Made by a program: the position numbers and the translations under genes
NCBI RefSeq assembly: GCF_001039355.2
Contig: NW_019775445.1
Coordinates: 243,260-306,467, forward strand
Direction: 5' to 3'
Length of the DNA stretch: 63,208 bases
Source of the DNA: Lingula anatina
Lineage: Eukaryota; Brachiopoda; Lingulata; Lingulida; Lingulidae
Notes under the pieces: generated by a model
What the model saw: only the letters and a program-made list of their open reading frames with translations
Told to the model about the DNA's origin: nothing
The model's database searches: none
Shown here: piece by piece, positions 51,201-63,208 of the stretch
Numbering within the stretch: position 1 is the first letter of the stretch
Layout: each line of letters opens with the position of its first letter

Positions 51201-54200
51201 CCCTGTTATCCACCACCCCCCCCCAAAAAAAAAAAAAAATAATAATAAAAATAAAATAAAATACTAGCTTTTTAGTCTTTAACATTTATTATTTATTCAT
51301 ACCTAACAATACCCTAATAAAACATCAGCTCTTACCTTAAATGTGCCAAGTTAAATAACTTGACCTCAAAACCACAAATGCTTCAAAAAGGTGCTATTAA
51401 TGACTTCCTCGCTGTGTGAGTTAAGGCTAATGTAGGTGAATTCCTGTTGTGATTACATATGCACAACAAATCACTTTTGCTCTATATAATCGTATTTTGA
51501 CTCGTGCTGTGAATGATTAACATTAAATGGCCACAAGCAGTGATTTTTGTTTTTATAAATATCAAATATCAAACCTCTTGGACACTGTTTAATGCTGCTT
51601 TATATTCTTAGTGCATTTGCTGCTTTTACATAAATACTGCTATTCGGTTCAGGTCAAACCGATTTTATAGGTAAATATATTCAAAATGGAGTCACAGTGC
51701 ATACATTACTATTCCACAGACTTGGAATCTACCAGACTGTTGTTTTGGCCCATTTATTTAGAGACTATGTTAAAAATAAAACCACCTGTAACATGGCACT
51801 ATTTAATGTTATAAAGACGCATGTTACATGTTATAATAACTACAATAATTGAAAAAATAATATAAAATAATGGAATTTCAAATATCCCTTTGCTCAGGTG
51901 ACCAATTATAAAAGAATGTCCCACTTGATGTAGATTATTACTGCTTAAAGTGTCTTATCTGGAAACTGGAGAGAAAATAGGGGATTCCTATTAGATGGGG
52001 GCAGAGTGACCGTCTACCCACTGACCCATAAAACAACAGCAGGTTTTCTTTACAAATTAATCCCAGTATAGCCGAGTATTGAACACAAACCCAACAGCAA
52101 TTGGAATGACTCAAAAATATGCTACGCAGCAGGTTTCACTTCCTACATTCAGACATTCAATACATTACACTAGCTAGGTGAGCCCAATACCAAGGCAGTT
52201 TTTTTTCTGCCAGGGTTTCCATTTTCTACCAGATCAGCTGGAGATGATAAGATATATGTGTCTGCTGTAGCATACAACATTAAGGAAAAACAACACCAGC
52301 AGAAACAAGGTTCCTATCTGTCATAATGGGGACCATCCCTCTGATTGTACACTATCTACAGTATACACTCCATACTGTTACCACAGTCAATAATGTATTT
52401 ATGAATTGTATTATATAACTGTCTGAAATCTCTTAACCTTTTCAGATCATATACATAAAAATCTACCTTAGGTTTCTTCATACTAACTATGTAGGTATTA
52501 CATTATTATAGAGGGCAGATGTCAGGTGCAAGCTACAGGGCATAACAATATAGATGCTGACAGTTGAGAGAACCAGCTTTACTATACTGTGCTCTTGCCT
52601 AGGGTGTTATATGTACACCATGCATAGAAACTTGCCTATGCAAACACCGAAGTTCAGGCTAAGGATTTTTGTACACAGACATAAGAAAGTTCTGAGTGAA
52701 AGCAAATGGTTGTCAAATAAATTCAAATATGCCAAATTTCTAAAACATATTATGTCCTGGGTGTTCAACTTGACTCATTTCAATTTTCCCATTTATTACT
52801 CACACTTTTGATTCTACACTTTGGATCAAAAGGAAAACTTTGATAAAATTTATACATTATAAAATTCACGTCCATGCACGGATCAATACAATGGTGGGTA
52901 ATATGTATGCAAACATATTTTTAGTTCTAAACACCTCCAATATTTAATAATTCGGTTTGACATACCTAAGGTCTTTTCTAACCCCATAATGCATAACATC
53001 ATGGAAGCATCTCTCCTATTTGACAGAAAATAAAGATGATTTATGCATCCACCATTACACCTGCAAGTGTTGCGCGATGTTATGAAATTTCTATTTCTGA
53101 AGACCATTTGTCCCATGTCAAACATCAGTCATGAAGAACAACCATCTCCTATGCAAGAAACACCTGCTCATGGGGATGACCCACTTCTCATATTTTTAGT
53201 ACAATTTCATATGTACATGTACTTGGATCAATATCAAAGGCTGAGCTGTTCTAAATGAATTTATACTATACTCTTAGGCTAGCCAAACCAACAATACTAT
53301 TGTTAACGGTTTCGGAAAATCAGGAATTCATCAGTGTCCCATGTCTGTTATGACTACTTGAAGGAAAGAGTCCAACACTTGCTGTCAAAACTTGAACTAA
53401 TGACCTCTCTCTCTAAATACACATAAAGATGCCAAGGATTAATTATACCATCTATTAATAGCACGGGGAGAATTCTTTTATTCACTCAAAAAAGTCAAAT
53501 ATTTAAATGAGTGTATCAAAACACCATGTAAAGCATCTACTAAAAACAATTGTATCCCTCTGAAATATACACAAATATTCCCACCCGGTGAATTTGAACC
53601 GAATACCATTTTCTCCGATGAGTCTACCATTTTCACCCTAGGCTCAATTTTATACCCAAAACCTATGCCTTGCTTGGTGTTTCTTTCTTCATTCTGAAAT
53701 CAACCTTCATACTGGACAAATTTTTTATCCTTTTCATATCTTTCTTGGAAATAACAAGAGAAATTACGAAGGGTGTTTCCCTACCAATGATACTCATTCA
53801 TACATGGCTGACCTACATTTTATCAAGTGGCCTGGAAGAAAGAATCTTCTAACCATATTTTCCCTCTAAAACTGCACCTACCTTGTCTGAGAGGGCTAAA
53901 AACACTTCATCCACTTTCATCCTGATCATTTTCCATCGATAAAACCCTAAAATCTGTGTTAAAAGCAGCATCCACGTAAGTAAAAATCCACCCCAAGACA
54001 GAGCTGTCAATCCACAACACAAAGCTGCCGCTTAAACTGAAAGTAGGTCATCCAAATGCTTTGTGTGTATACCAACACCAGTCAATGCTACAGAGATATG
54101 AGGAGGGAGAGCTTATTTAGGGACTAATAATAATAACAGGTCCATTTGGTAATCACTTTTACCACACTGCAAACAGTCACTACAATGATGCTGGTGAAAA

Positions 54201-57200
54201 GAAACCTGCTGACCTCTTCGTTAATTTAGGTGGGAAGCAACCAGCCTTGGCTAACTGCCAAGGGAGTAAAGCACTGATAGCCAACCATTGTTGGCCAGTG
54301 TCATTGTCACCATGGAGTGAGTCATGAATATTCACGTTCATAATAACATTAGTGCATAATTTATCATACTGATTAGTCCACATAAAGAAGCACCGATAGC
54401 AGGAAAACAAATCATATTCTGAATAGGTTAATCGAAATAGATTATTGACCAAGGCCACGATAAATATACACTCCAGCATTCAAAATTAGCCAGGTGGTGA
54501 TATTAAAATGTAAACGAGGTCGTATGCTTGCCATTGTGTTCCCTATCTTGACAGCAGACTGGAGGAACATGCTTGCTGTCAGATACACGGGAATAAAATT
54601 AATGCGGTGAATGCAACTTCCCCAAACTTGTTTAGCTGGTCCTAATTCAGTGACTCAAGGCCCAAACATGAACATATGTGGGCACATACATATGAATATT
54701 CTGAGACTGTGTATGAGTCAAAATGGGGCATTCTTTGATCCTGGCACAGGTAATTGGACTAGACACTTATTTCTAGGGAAGAGCACTTTCATCAGATAGT
54801 AATGCTGTTCAAATAACCAGGTATATGGATGTGGAGCAGACAACCAGCACAGGTGAAGAAAACACTCTGTGCCATAATTCTCTTGCATTTTGGATTATAA
54901 TAGTACCACAAGCTCAGTGCTTCATCACAAGAATACCTAATTAACTGAATGTGTGCTTAGTCTGACAGGATGCACAGCAACAAATAATAATAATAACAAT
55001 AAATAATTATAAAGAAATTTTAAAATAAAAACATACTTATATGTTCTTTATTTAGCTGTACTTCAAAAGTTGAATTGTTTATTATATACTCAATTATCTA
55101 GATTTAAAATGGATATGATGGGTTTCCACCCTTTTGTTTCTGTATTCAGTTATAGTTCAACTGTATTGGCCACATAATAACAGCTAGTGCACATACTTAT
55201 ACCAGCAGGAAATATCCAACCCTGGATTTAACTCAGTAATATGAATATGTGCATGGCTTTAATCCACATGCTTGATGGCTAAGATAAGGGCTACAATCCC
55301 ATAATGGAATGCAGGCAGTTGGTGTGTATCCACAAAATCCACTCAAAGCCAAACAAAATGTACAGCATGTCTGAAAAGTGATTACCTCATAATTCTCCTT
55401 TAAACCTAAATCAAAATTTTTCACATTCATATTATGTATGGTTATAGCTGCATCAGTTTTTTTTTATGATATATCTCACATAAATGAGAAATAGACAGTA
55501 AAATGTTCATAAGTTAATGACAAAAAAAAAAAAAAAAAAAAAAAAAAAAACATAAATAACTTATCTTAAGATAAAATTAGATTAACAGCACGGTGTTAAA
55601 CTATTTACAGTGCCCTGGGATGTGATTCTGTGATCGTGACCAGCACCATGCACTTGTTCACCATTCTAGACAAGTGAGGTAAAAGGACACTTTTCAATGA
55701 GCTATTTTTGGAAAAGATCCAAGTTGGATACAGTCATGGTGTAATCATTATCTAGATAGATAGACAAGGTGAAGTCATCACCTTCCTTGGGACTTGACTA
55801 AGCACACTTCTTTTTATAGACAGAAAGTTTTCATTTATGATAGATCGAGATATATGATTTACCTGTTGACTGTTTCGTCTGTTCACTCTGGCAGACTTGG
55901 TCACAGGTGAATTACCTGTTCAGGTGAAGGTATCTGGATCTATCATAAATGAAAAATTTCTGTCTACCAAAACTGAGATCCAAAGAAACTATTTTCACAC
56001 ATCTTTTTGTTTTACTTAATCTAAATGATCATTACCACTATATTTTGTGGTAAAACTATTTTGTGGCAAGTACATTGGTCTTTGCAGTCCAACATACACT
56101 TGGGCAATAATCCTCAGTTTTTTTGGTATAAACTGAAATTTCCCCACCTCTAGTCCTAAATATCTTGTGCATTGAAAAGAGAGAGAATAATAATGACTTA
56201 AGTTTCATGTGTAGAGAGCACTTGACAGTCAGTCTGATTAATTAACATATGCTGCCATATAAAACATATGCCAGGAATCTTCAAATCATTCATGTAAGAC
56301 ATGGACATGTTCTCTTTCCTACTCAGGCCTACCCAACTACCAGACTCGGCACATAAATATCCTGAATTAACCTGTATGTCGGACCACACTACCCATTTTC
56401 AAGGTGTGTCAGGCCTTCCCAACTACCAGACTCGGCACCTACGGGTCCAGAATAAACCGGTATATCTGACCACACTACCCGTTTTCAAGGTGTGTGTCAG
56501 ATCGCATAAAAGAGTATCATACCCTATCACAAATTCTGTAAGCCTACCTGTCATCCGGGTATCGCGCCTCGTTTTCGTCAACAGACGACTCCCTCAATCA
56601 GGGGGTGGAAACGCACGACTTAGCCTATATGATTAAGACAAGCCTAGCCGTCAGTACCGGTTATTGTTTTGTGACCTTGAGGAGCAATTAGGTTTGGTCG
56701 TTGTGGCACACATGAACAGTAGTTGAACTACCACACCTGGGTCTTTTGTTTTTGACAACTGTTCACTCGTCATCGAGGCACTTGTTCAAGACTACAGGCT
56801 GATATCTACTAGTACTACCACAATACTTAAGTTTTCTGTCCGTGCGNTTAATAACTTATCTTAAGATAAAATTAGATTAACAGCACGGTGTTAAACTATT
56901 TACAGTGCCCTGGGATGTGATTCTGTGATCGTGACCAGCACCATGCACTTGTTCACCATTCTAGACAAGTGAGGTAAAAGGACACTTTTCAATGAGCTAT
57001 TTTTGGAAAAGATCCAAGTTGGATACAGTCATGGTGTAATAATTATCTAGATAGATAGACAAGGTGAAGTCATCACCTTCCTTGGGACTTGACTAAGCAC
57101 ACTTCTTTTTATAGACAGAAAGTTTTCATTTATGATAGATCGAGATATATGATTTACCTGTTGACTGTTTCGTCTGTTCACTCTGGCAGACTTGGTCACA

Positions 57201-60200
57201 GGTGAATTACCTGTTCAGGTGAAGGTATCTGGATCTATCATAAATGAAAAATTTCTGTCTACCAAAACTGAGATCCAAAGAAACTATTTTAACACATCTT
57301 TTTTTTTTACTTAATCTAAATGATCATTACCACTATATTTTGTGGTAAAACTATTTTGTGGCAAGTACATTGGTCTTTGCAGTCCAACATACACTTGGGC
57401 AATAATCCTCAGTTTTTTTGGTATAAACTGAAAATTACCCCACCTCTAGTCCTAAATATCTTGTGCATTGAAAAGACAGAGAATAATAAAGACTTAAGTT
57501 TCATGTGTAGAGAGCACTTGACAGTCAGTCTGATTAATTAACATATGCTGCCATATAAAACATATGCCAGGAATCTTCAAATCATTCATGTAAGACATGG
57601 ACATGTTCTCTTTCCTACTCAGGCCTACCCAACTACCAGACTCGACACATAAATATCCTGAATTAACCTGTATGTCGGACCACACTACCCATTTTCAAGG
57701 TGTGTGTCAGATCGCATTTCGGAGTATCAGTCAGAACACCGACAGGATGAGCCCTTGGTCGTCCTACAAAATTTGTTCTGGGGTATGATACTCCGAAATG
57801 CGATCTGACACACACCTTGAAAACGGGTAGTGTGGTCCGATATACCGGTTAATTCAGAATCCTTATGTGCCGAGTCTGGTAGTTTGGTAGGCCTGATACT
57901 GTGCTTGTGAGTTAAAATGGGCACATCTCTTAAATTCATCATATTTATGTGACAGAAGGAAAAAAATAATTGCCTGCAGAATTTTCACTGTCATATAATT
58001 TTTCATATTAGTCAACATGGATCAGTTGAACGCTATATGGCTCTTCATACTTCAAGTAATATAACACCATTTGTACTTAAAGGGATAATAACTCTTCATA
58101 TGAGATCTATATTTCACAATAAAAACAATGTGAATAACTCATAGAAATATAATATATTCCATTTTACCACAAAAACGGCAGTTATAGCTAATATTCTGAT
58201 ATCTGAGCTTGTCTTTAGACCATGTGACCTCCATTGATGGATATACTTCAGAAAAAAACCAGGGACTAACTTTGAATGTAAAAATGGATTCATTTACCAT
58301 TGGTAAGTATGAGAAAATTGTTGTTTACTCCAGGAAAATTCATTTTTTGGCCGAAACGAAGAGTTATTATCACTTTAAGATGCCATCACATTATTGGCTT
58401 GCTTACAAATCACATCAATGGGCAACACAAAAGGCTATTGAATTTCCATACAATATCTTTTGGGATTTTCTACTACCGTACATCAGAATACACATAATGA
58501 AAGTGGAAGTTGCTGCTTTGCTCAAGCACTTCAGATAAATTAGCCATCCCATCGAATTCAACAATTTCTTTTTATACATATTATCATGATACAAATTTGC
58601 AATTAGATAAATGCTTATAAAAATGCACCTTACTTTCAACACTTATCAGATGCTTCAACACAAGTTTATATCATCCCTGGCACAGTTTCAATGCACTGGT
58701 TTAATGATTTTTCAATAATTTGACATCTTTCCAAAACAAAACAAGAGTTATCTCAATTATAATGAAGGCTTTATCAAAAGATAAGTTAAACATGAAAATG
58801 GTCCTGTGTTTATTATAGGGCATTATTTGATAAAAATTATATATCCATGTTGAAAACCATTAAACATGCACTCCAAGTCTTGTCAAAATATAAGCCATCC
58901 CATTCAGAAGCATAAAAGTGTTACATGAAGTAAAAACAAGTTTCTTATCAGCAGCTCGAGTACTTTTGTTTGACACCCCTAGTGCAAATAATAAAATGTA
59001 CTAGACTTAGGGTCATCACTTACAGACCTATACTGTTTTCAAGTGCAAATCGTAAATTGTGGCATTTACCAACATAGTAGGTGCAGGTAAATGGTTGCCC
59101 TGCAGATCCCCCTTCAACCAACAACTCTGACCTGGCCTAAAAACCAACTGAAGTCTTGCTAATTGATTTATGAACAGGTTCTCTCGTTTCCAATATTAAC
59201 TGTATCAAACAATTTAGTGTAATGACATCTGAAGTTACAAATTTAGGTTTTTGATCAACCTAAAAGACACAACCACATCTGTATAAGAATATCACCACGT
59301 AGAGAACCATTGTCACATCTGTTGACCCTTAAATGATTGAAAAGTACACCAGTTTAGAAGAAAATGTCTCCGCGTCAGTTACCAATGCACAGGTATTTGA
59401 TACATTTAAGCTGTGGCATGTGGGTACTGGACATGAAAAGGATCAAGCTATACACATTTTCAATGCAACTGTGACCAAGTATCTTAGAAGTTTGTGCATT
59501 ATGACCATTGCCCCAGTGCATTTTGTTGCAAAAAGTACCTTTCTTTATTATCATTAATATATTAATGACAAATGAGCAAGTGTGAACAATTTAGTCTGCC
59601 ACTTTCATATGGATTTTATCTCTCTGCCTGATCTACAACAAATTGGGAAAGGAGCTTTTCTTAATATTGTTCCATTACTATGGCAAACTACAAACTGGGC
59701 AAACAGACCAATATTCATCTCAGTATTAGTGCTATTTTTAGTTTAACTTCTGCTTTACTGCTTTGGCCAAATTTCTTTTTACTCACTGGACACAAAACAA
59801 TTTAAAGCCAGATCAATGAGATTTGTTTTGAAAGATACCACATGTAAAAGTATGTGTGCCACAGAAAAAAATTCATTCCCAATTTCATGCATGAGAATCA
59901 TTGAGACAATATGTGAGTTGTAGAGTATTAATACAGACACTGTGACTATACTTAAAAAGAAATGTTAAATGGAGCATATAATTTGTTTCTGTAAATATGC
60001 AACTGTGACTATTAACCAAAAGAACTAGAGCACACATTAATACTGTGACCTGAAACCAAACACGATTTCTTGGAAACCACTATGTTTAATTATTTTAAAC
60101 AATGATAGAAAAAATTCTGGAGTAATAATGACAATGGTTTCTGCACATGTGTGATGTTATCCAAAAAAGTACAATTTTTCATTTATTTTAGGCAAGGTAT

Positions 60201-62571
60201 TAACTGCTTGTCTGGGACAGAGAAAATTGAATAGCCTACCATTAACCAGACACACAAATATACTGAGTAAATATCAAAGATTTCTGTTGTCTTAAATGTT
60301 CCCATTTTCTTTTGAGATGGCCTGTGCGTATCTCCAAGACAATCTAAATCTTTTAAAATATTTAAATAAATGTATCTGCCAAAAGTTTTAGGAGAGATGA
60401 AAATGTAAAATTTGTATCAATCTGCTTGTAGTCTGATAAATCCAACTGGAGAAAGTGGTCTTTTAAAGAGTATATTCACACAGTGCCTTTGACTGAAGCT
60501 ATATTATTAATATCAATATATGTTGGACAGTGTCTCTTATCTGTGATAAGACTATTCATACAGGTGACCCAAACACAAAAAAGCTATTTTTAACCTGAAG
60601 GACTAATGACCGGTCACTAGGTCACAAATATATATGTATATTTCCCTGTGTGATAGTCCAGCATGAGGTGCAGTTTAGTTTACCAAAACTTGTCCTTAGA
60701 CTCAGTTCATTGTAAATAACATTGAATGATCATAAAAATTTTAAGATCTTACATAAAATTAGAGAAATTTCATTTCAAATTTCAAATTATACATAACTAA
60801 AGATAGAATATGTTACTGTATACACTGGAGGCAGGTGACATTTGTAGGTGACTCTAATGAGATGCTGGAAATTTAGATGCTGGAAATTTTGAGGAAAACA
60901 AACAAACAAACAAACAAACAAACAAACATAAAAAAGTAATATTGATTGTTTTGGCAAATCATTTATCAAACTATTTGTCCTGAAGGAATGTTTCATGGAT
61001 CTTTGGCCCAAAGCTATCACATTTGTACAAGGAAACAGCACGGCATGCCAGGAAAATTTATTCAGTATTTTTTCATGCCAAAATCCTGTTCCATGCCCTA
61101 ATGATAACCACATATGATACAAGGCCTCAAAACCTATTGGCATGGGCAGTCAGAAAATCCATCAGGAGGATGACCTGAGCTATATCTTTAATGCACCTCC
61201 CTGCTACAAAACCTTGTTTATTCTTGCAATAACTGGACATGTTACCAAGTACTAAGGAATGATTTCAAACATCATTCAAAGATTATCATTAAGGAAGTAA
61301 CAGAACATACACGGGCAACTTCACAATATTCCTCCCTTTATATTCCTCATGAACAAGCAAGAAAATATGGTTTGGAACAGAGAATCAACAATAGACCTTT
61401 GAAAGAGTCCACGCATTTTTTCCTAATAGTGACGACCAAATTTGGAATATTTACCTTGTCAGTTATGGTGGCAATGTATCGCATGCACTCCTGGTCGGAG
61501 GGGAACTGGTTGACGTGGCGCACCAACCACTTGACCACCTTCACATGGCCCTTCCTGAAGGCAGCCATCAGACAGGATACTTTCCTGTTGTCCTGACTGT
61601 CAACATCTGCTCTAGCATTGACCAGTAGCTGGACTACATCTAGGTGTCCACCTACAAACAGAAACTACAAATCTGAGACAAAGGCACTGCTTCAGAAGTG
61701 GCCAAAAGCCAAACAAAATCAATACAAGTAACTAGTAAAGAATGAAGGCACTTTCTCAAAGGATCACTCTCTGGAGAGACAAAGATTTGGACATATTTTT
61801 CATTACATACTAAGGCTTCTAAAAGTACTCTCTACATTTTGACAAAACATAAATGATCTCCCAAAGAAGATTATGCTGAAGGTTCTATATAGACCTGTTT
61901 AGGTCTGTTGAATATTAATTTTAAATAAGTCAAGAAAAACACAGAAAAATCTACAGTAATTTTCACTTGAAAAAAGTTAGCGGAGAAAAATGTTTATAAA
62001 CTGTGCTCTAAATGTTACTAGGATAAGACATATGCAGCAACCAAAACTGTGTTGACTAAATCTCATTCTGACAACAAAAAATATTTTCACAGCCAAGCAA
62101 CTCACTTGAACACCGAACCATCTAACCCAAGCCCTTAGGCATTCAAACTGTGAAATGCAAATTATTATGCACCCCATTTATCATGCAGATATCATAGGAT
62201 AGGCTTATAACATTACATGAAAATTCAACTCAGGAACCGAATAGCCCCATATTCTTGCTTTTAATAATTAATGCAGAACAGTCACAACTGAGATAAGTCA
62301 GCTTTCAAAAAGCAATCACGTAATCTTCCTTACCATTACAAGACAACCACAAAGGTGAGTTCCCTTTCTTGTTCTTTACATCCACTGCTGCACCTCTGTT
62401 CAGGAGGAGCTCCACAAATCTATAGTGTCCTTTGTCTGCTGCTATGGTCAGTGCAGTATCCCTGGAGGAGGGCACAGGGGGGGCATTGACATCTGCTCCC
62501 TTGTCTAACAGGACACGCCCCACCTCCACATACCCCCCAGAGGCAGCCTCCATCAGTGGGGTTAAGCCAGT
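42212..62571 (-). CDS. ANKHD1/ANKRD17: MASK/ANKHD1/ANKRD17-like ankyrin-repeat and KH-domain protein (3' half)
   Basis: Thirteen exons in transcript order: 62334-62571, 61455-61651, 49920-50158, 49563-49690, 47745-48068, 47398-47500, 47001-47159, 46546-46695, 44414-46194, 43773-43955, 43101-43288, 42584-42784, 42212-42253. All phases agree, giving 1,310 residues to the TGA. Vertebrate ANKHD1/ANKRD17 have about 2,500-2,600, so half the protein lies to the right. The visible part opens with the last ankyrin repeats (TPLMEAASGGYVEVGRVLLD; NQFPSDQECMRYIATITDK). A Lys/Glu-rich coiled coil follows (ELLKKCHQCMEIIV to KEKEKEEE). The KH domain carries the GRGG loop (SAASMLLGRGGAKLNAIREV). The tail is long and low-complexity, with poly-Gln and poly-Gly. 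MASK proteins are cytoplasmic and nuclear scaffolds; Drosophila Mask is a cofactor of Yorkie in the Hippo pathway. The stop follows TWTPPPGI, like the TWAPHIG end of the human proteins. Confidence 0.96.
42673..42704 (-). repeat. Poly-glycine tract in MASK exon 12
   Basis: A GGT-repeat run encodes nine consecutive glycines after LYG. Slippage-prone coding repeat. Confidence 0.85.
43322..43355. repeat. (GGAT)n microsatellite
   Basis: About eight units of GGAT in the MASK intron just upstream of exon 11. It creates an artificial HPSI-repeat frame on the minus strand. Confidence 0.9.
45480..45640 (-). repeat. Gln/His-rich tract in MASK exon 9
   Basis: Imperfect CAG/CAA/CAT codons encode Gln runs of up to seven, mixed with His and Leu, between the KH domain and the C-terminal tail. 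Poly-Gln is common in this region of MASK proteins; codon mixing should limit expansion. Confidence 0.85.
55522..55550. repeat. Poly-A run
   Basis: 29 consecutive A, immediately left of the first copy of the 0.85-kb duplicated segment. Confidence 0.95.
55554..56406. repeat. 0.85-kb direct duplication, copy A
   Basis: Aligns nearly base for base with 56849-57700 (offset about 1295). Past 56406 the copies diverge: here the GGCCTTCCCAACTACCAGAC unit is repeated in tandem and leads into unrelated sequence up to the N at 56847. Confidence 0.9.
56847..56847. other. Assembly gap (single N)
   Basis: One N exactly at the left border of duplication copy B; the base after it restarts sequence seen 1.3 kb earlier. 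It probably marks an unmerged contig overlap. Confidence 0.9.
56849..57700. repeat. 0.85-kb direct duplication, copy B
   Basis: Begins AATAACTTATCTTAAG directly after the N and repeats 55554-56406 with few substitutions. It then continues into the fold-back element. Confidence 0.9.
57620..57895. mobile_element. 276-bp fold-back element with 110-bp inverted arms
   Basis: The left arm 57620-57729 (CAGGCCTACCCAACTACCAG inward to GGAGTATCA) is inverted at 57786-57895 (TGATACTCC outward to GGCCTG) with scattered mismatches, leaving a 56-base loop. No protein is encoded. The termini read TCAGGCC and GGCCTGA; TAC flanks both sides, which is too short to be convincing. A related, differently arranged copy starts at 56323 in duplication copy A. 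Confidence 0.85.
60896..60928. repeat. (AAAC)n microsatellite
   Basis: About eight units of CAAA in the 11.3-kb MASK intron. Confidence 0.9.
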
Positions 62572-63208
62572 CTGAAGATGCAGGATCAGTGATGTTAATA
62601 CCATGCCAATGTAATTATAGGCATTAAAGACTGGGTACCATGTAGCTTCTAAAAATTTGAATAACTAGCCTAGGCTCACATGTAAAATGTTCTTCTAATG
62701 AGTCCATAAATTATTTAAGTTTTCCTTAATATTACAAAAAGTTGACTTAACTAAAACTGTATTTAGCATAGTATATAAGATAAAATTACAATGGAAAGAG
62801 ATCTCTGAGAAAGCCAACAATATTGATGGGATGACATGTTTAAGATAATGGGACGTATGGCTTCACTAAGGACCAGTCTACAAAGAAAGTGACCACTGAA
62901 ATTTTTTCTATGGCCTCAACCTCCCGACTCTCACCAATAATGAAAAGATTGTGAATAGACCGTAGATAATTAACATCCTGTGCAATTCTAACTTATCTAA
63001 GAAAACAGGATATCTCATATTAACACTATTACACTGGAGAAGAAAAACAAGTAACTAACGTCAGCAAAACCAATGCTTTACGTCATGTTTTTTAATTTGC
63101 TGAACAGATTACCATAATCTTTTCAGTTTCCAACATTGCAGCATAACAACATGTTTACATTTAAGCAATAATGTGAATTTTCGGAACTAAAGATATGAAT
63201 AAAATATT
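62572..63208. other. MASK intron running to the window edge
   Basis: No exon recognised. The upstream ankyrin exons of the minus-strand gene must lie beyond the right edge. Phase 0 at 62571 means the preceding exon ends on a codon boundary. Confidence 0.7.

Larger units (their letters stand above)
50159..61454. other. 11.3-kb MASK intron
   Basis: The intron separates the last ankyrin exon (61455-61651) from the coiled-coil exon (49920-50158). It holds the duplicated segments at 55554-56406 and 56849-57700, the fold-back element at 57620-57895, a poly-A run at 55522-55550 and an (AAAC)n run at 60896-60928. A 109-codon open frame at 58209-58538 (+) has no recognisable domain. The exons on either side join in phase 0 to the protein expected for the family, so no exon appears to be missing. 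Confidence 0.8.

Noticed and set aside
58209-58538. 109-codon plus-strand open frame in the large MASK intron
   Set aside because: No recognisable domain and no flanking signals. It could be a decayed transposon fragment, but nothing supports a call.

Overview
This is a stretch of a metazoan nuclear genome: intron-rich, AT-rich, with GT-AG introns, microsatellites and small inverted-repeat transposons. Five protein-coding loci and one tRNA gene can be read from it. A CatSper sperm-channel gene, a single compact neurogenin and vertebrate-like intron phases suggest an invertebrate deuterostome such as a hemichordate, lancelet or echinoderm. The exact taxon is inference and is not fixed by the sequence.

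Layout. At 1-435 there is a 146-bp tandem repeat. At 652-4799 and 7638-11929 lie two diverged copies of one block that carries Mad2 exons 3-5 and downstream sequence. Only the second copy has exons 1 and 2 inside the window, so a complete 204-aa MAD2 runs from 6336 to 9441 (+). At 12750-15203 (+) is a 389-aa CatSper3-like channel in six exons. Converging on it is a complete 528-aa prolyl 4-hydroxylase alpha subunit in 14 exons (21810 down to 16061, -). A single-exon neurogenin (29495-28800, -) sits in long gene-free flanks of roughly 7 and 10 kb. A tRNA-Lys(CTT) gene is at 40172-40244 (-). From 42212 to the right edge (-) run the last 13 coding exons (1,310 residues) of a MASK/ANKHD1/ANKRD17 ankyrin-KH protein. 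Its 5' half lies outside the window.

How the genes relate. They do not form one pathway: spindle checkpoint, sperm calcium channel, collagen hydroxylation, neural fate, and an ankyrin-KH scaffold. Their linkage is the notable point. The human counterparts fall on 5q31 (CATSPER3, NEUROG1, P4HA2, ANKHD1), on 4q (MAD2L1, NEUROG2, ANKRD17) and on 10q21-22 (NEUROG3, P4HA1), so this window looks like one unduplicated ancestor of a vertebrate paralogon.

Cautions. There are single Ns at 4802 and 56847. Each lies at the edge of a near-identical duplicated block. Both duplications may therefore be uncollapsed haplotypes in the assembly rather than real tandem duplications. A 174-bp transposon present in one Mad2 block and cleanly absent from the other is a natural empty site. 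I saw no CRISPR array, prokaryotic operon or obviously new multi-gene system.
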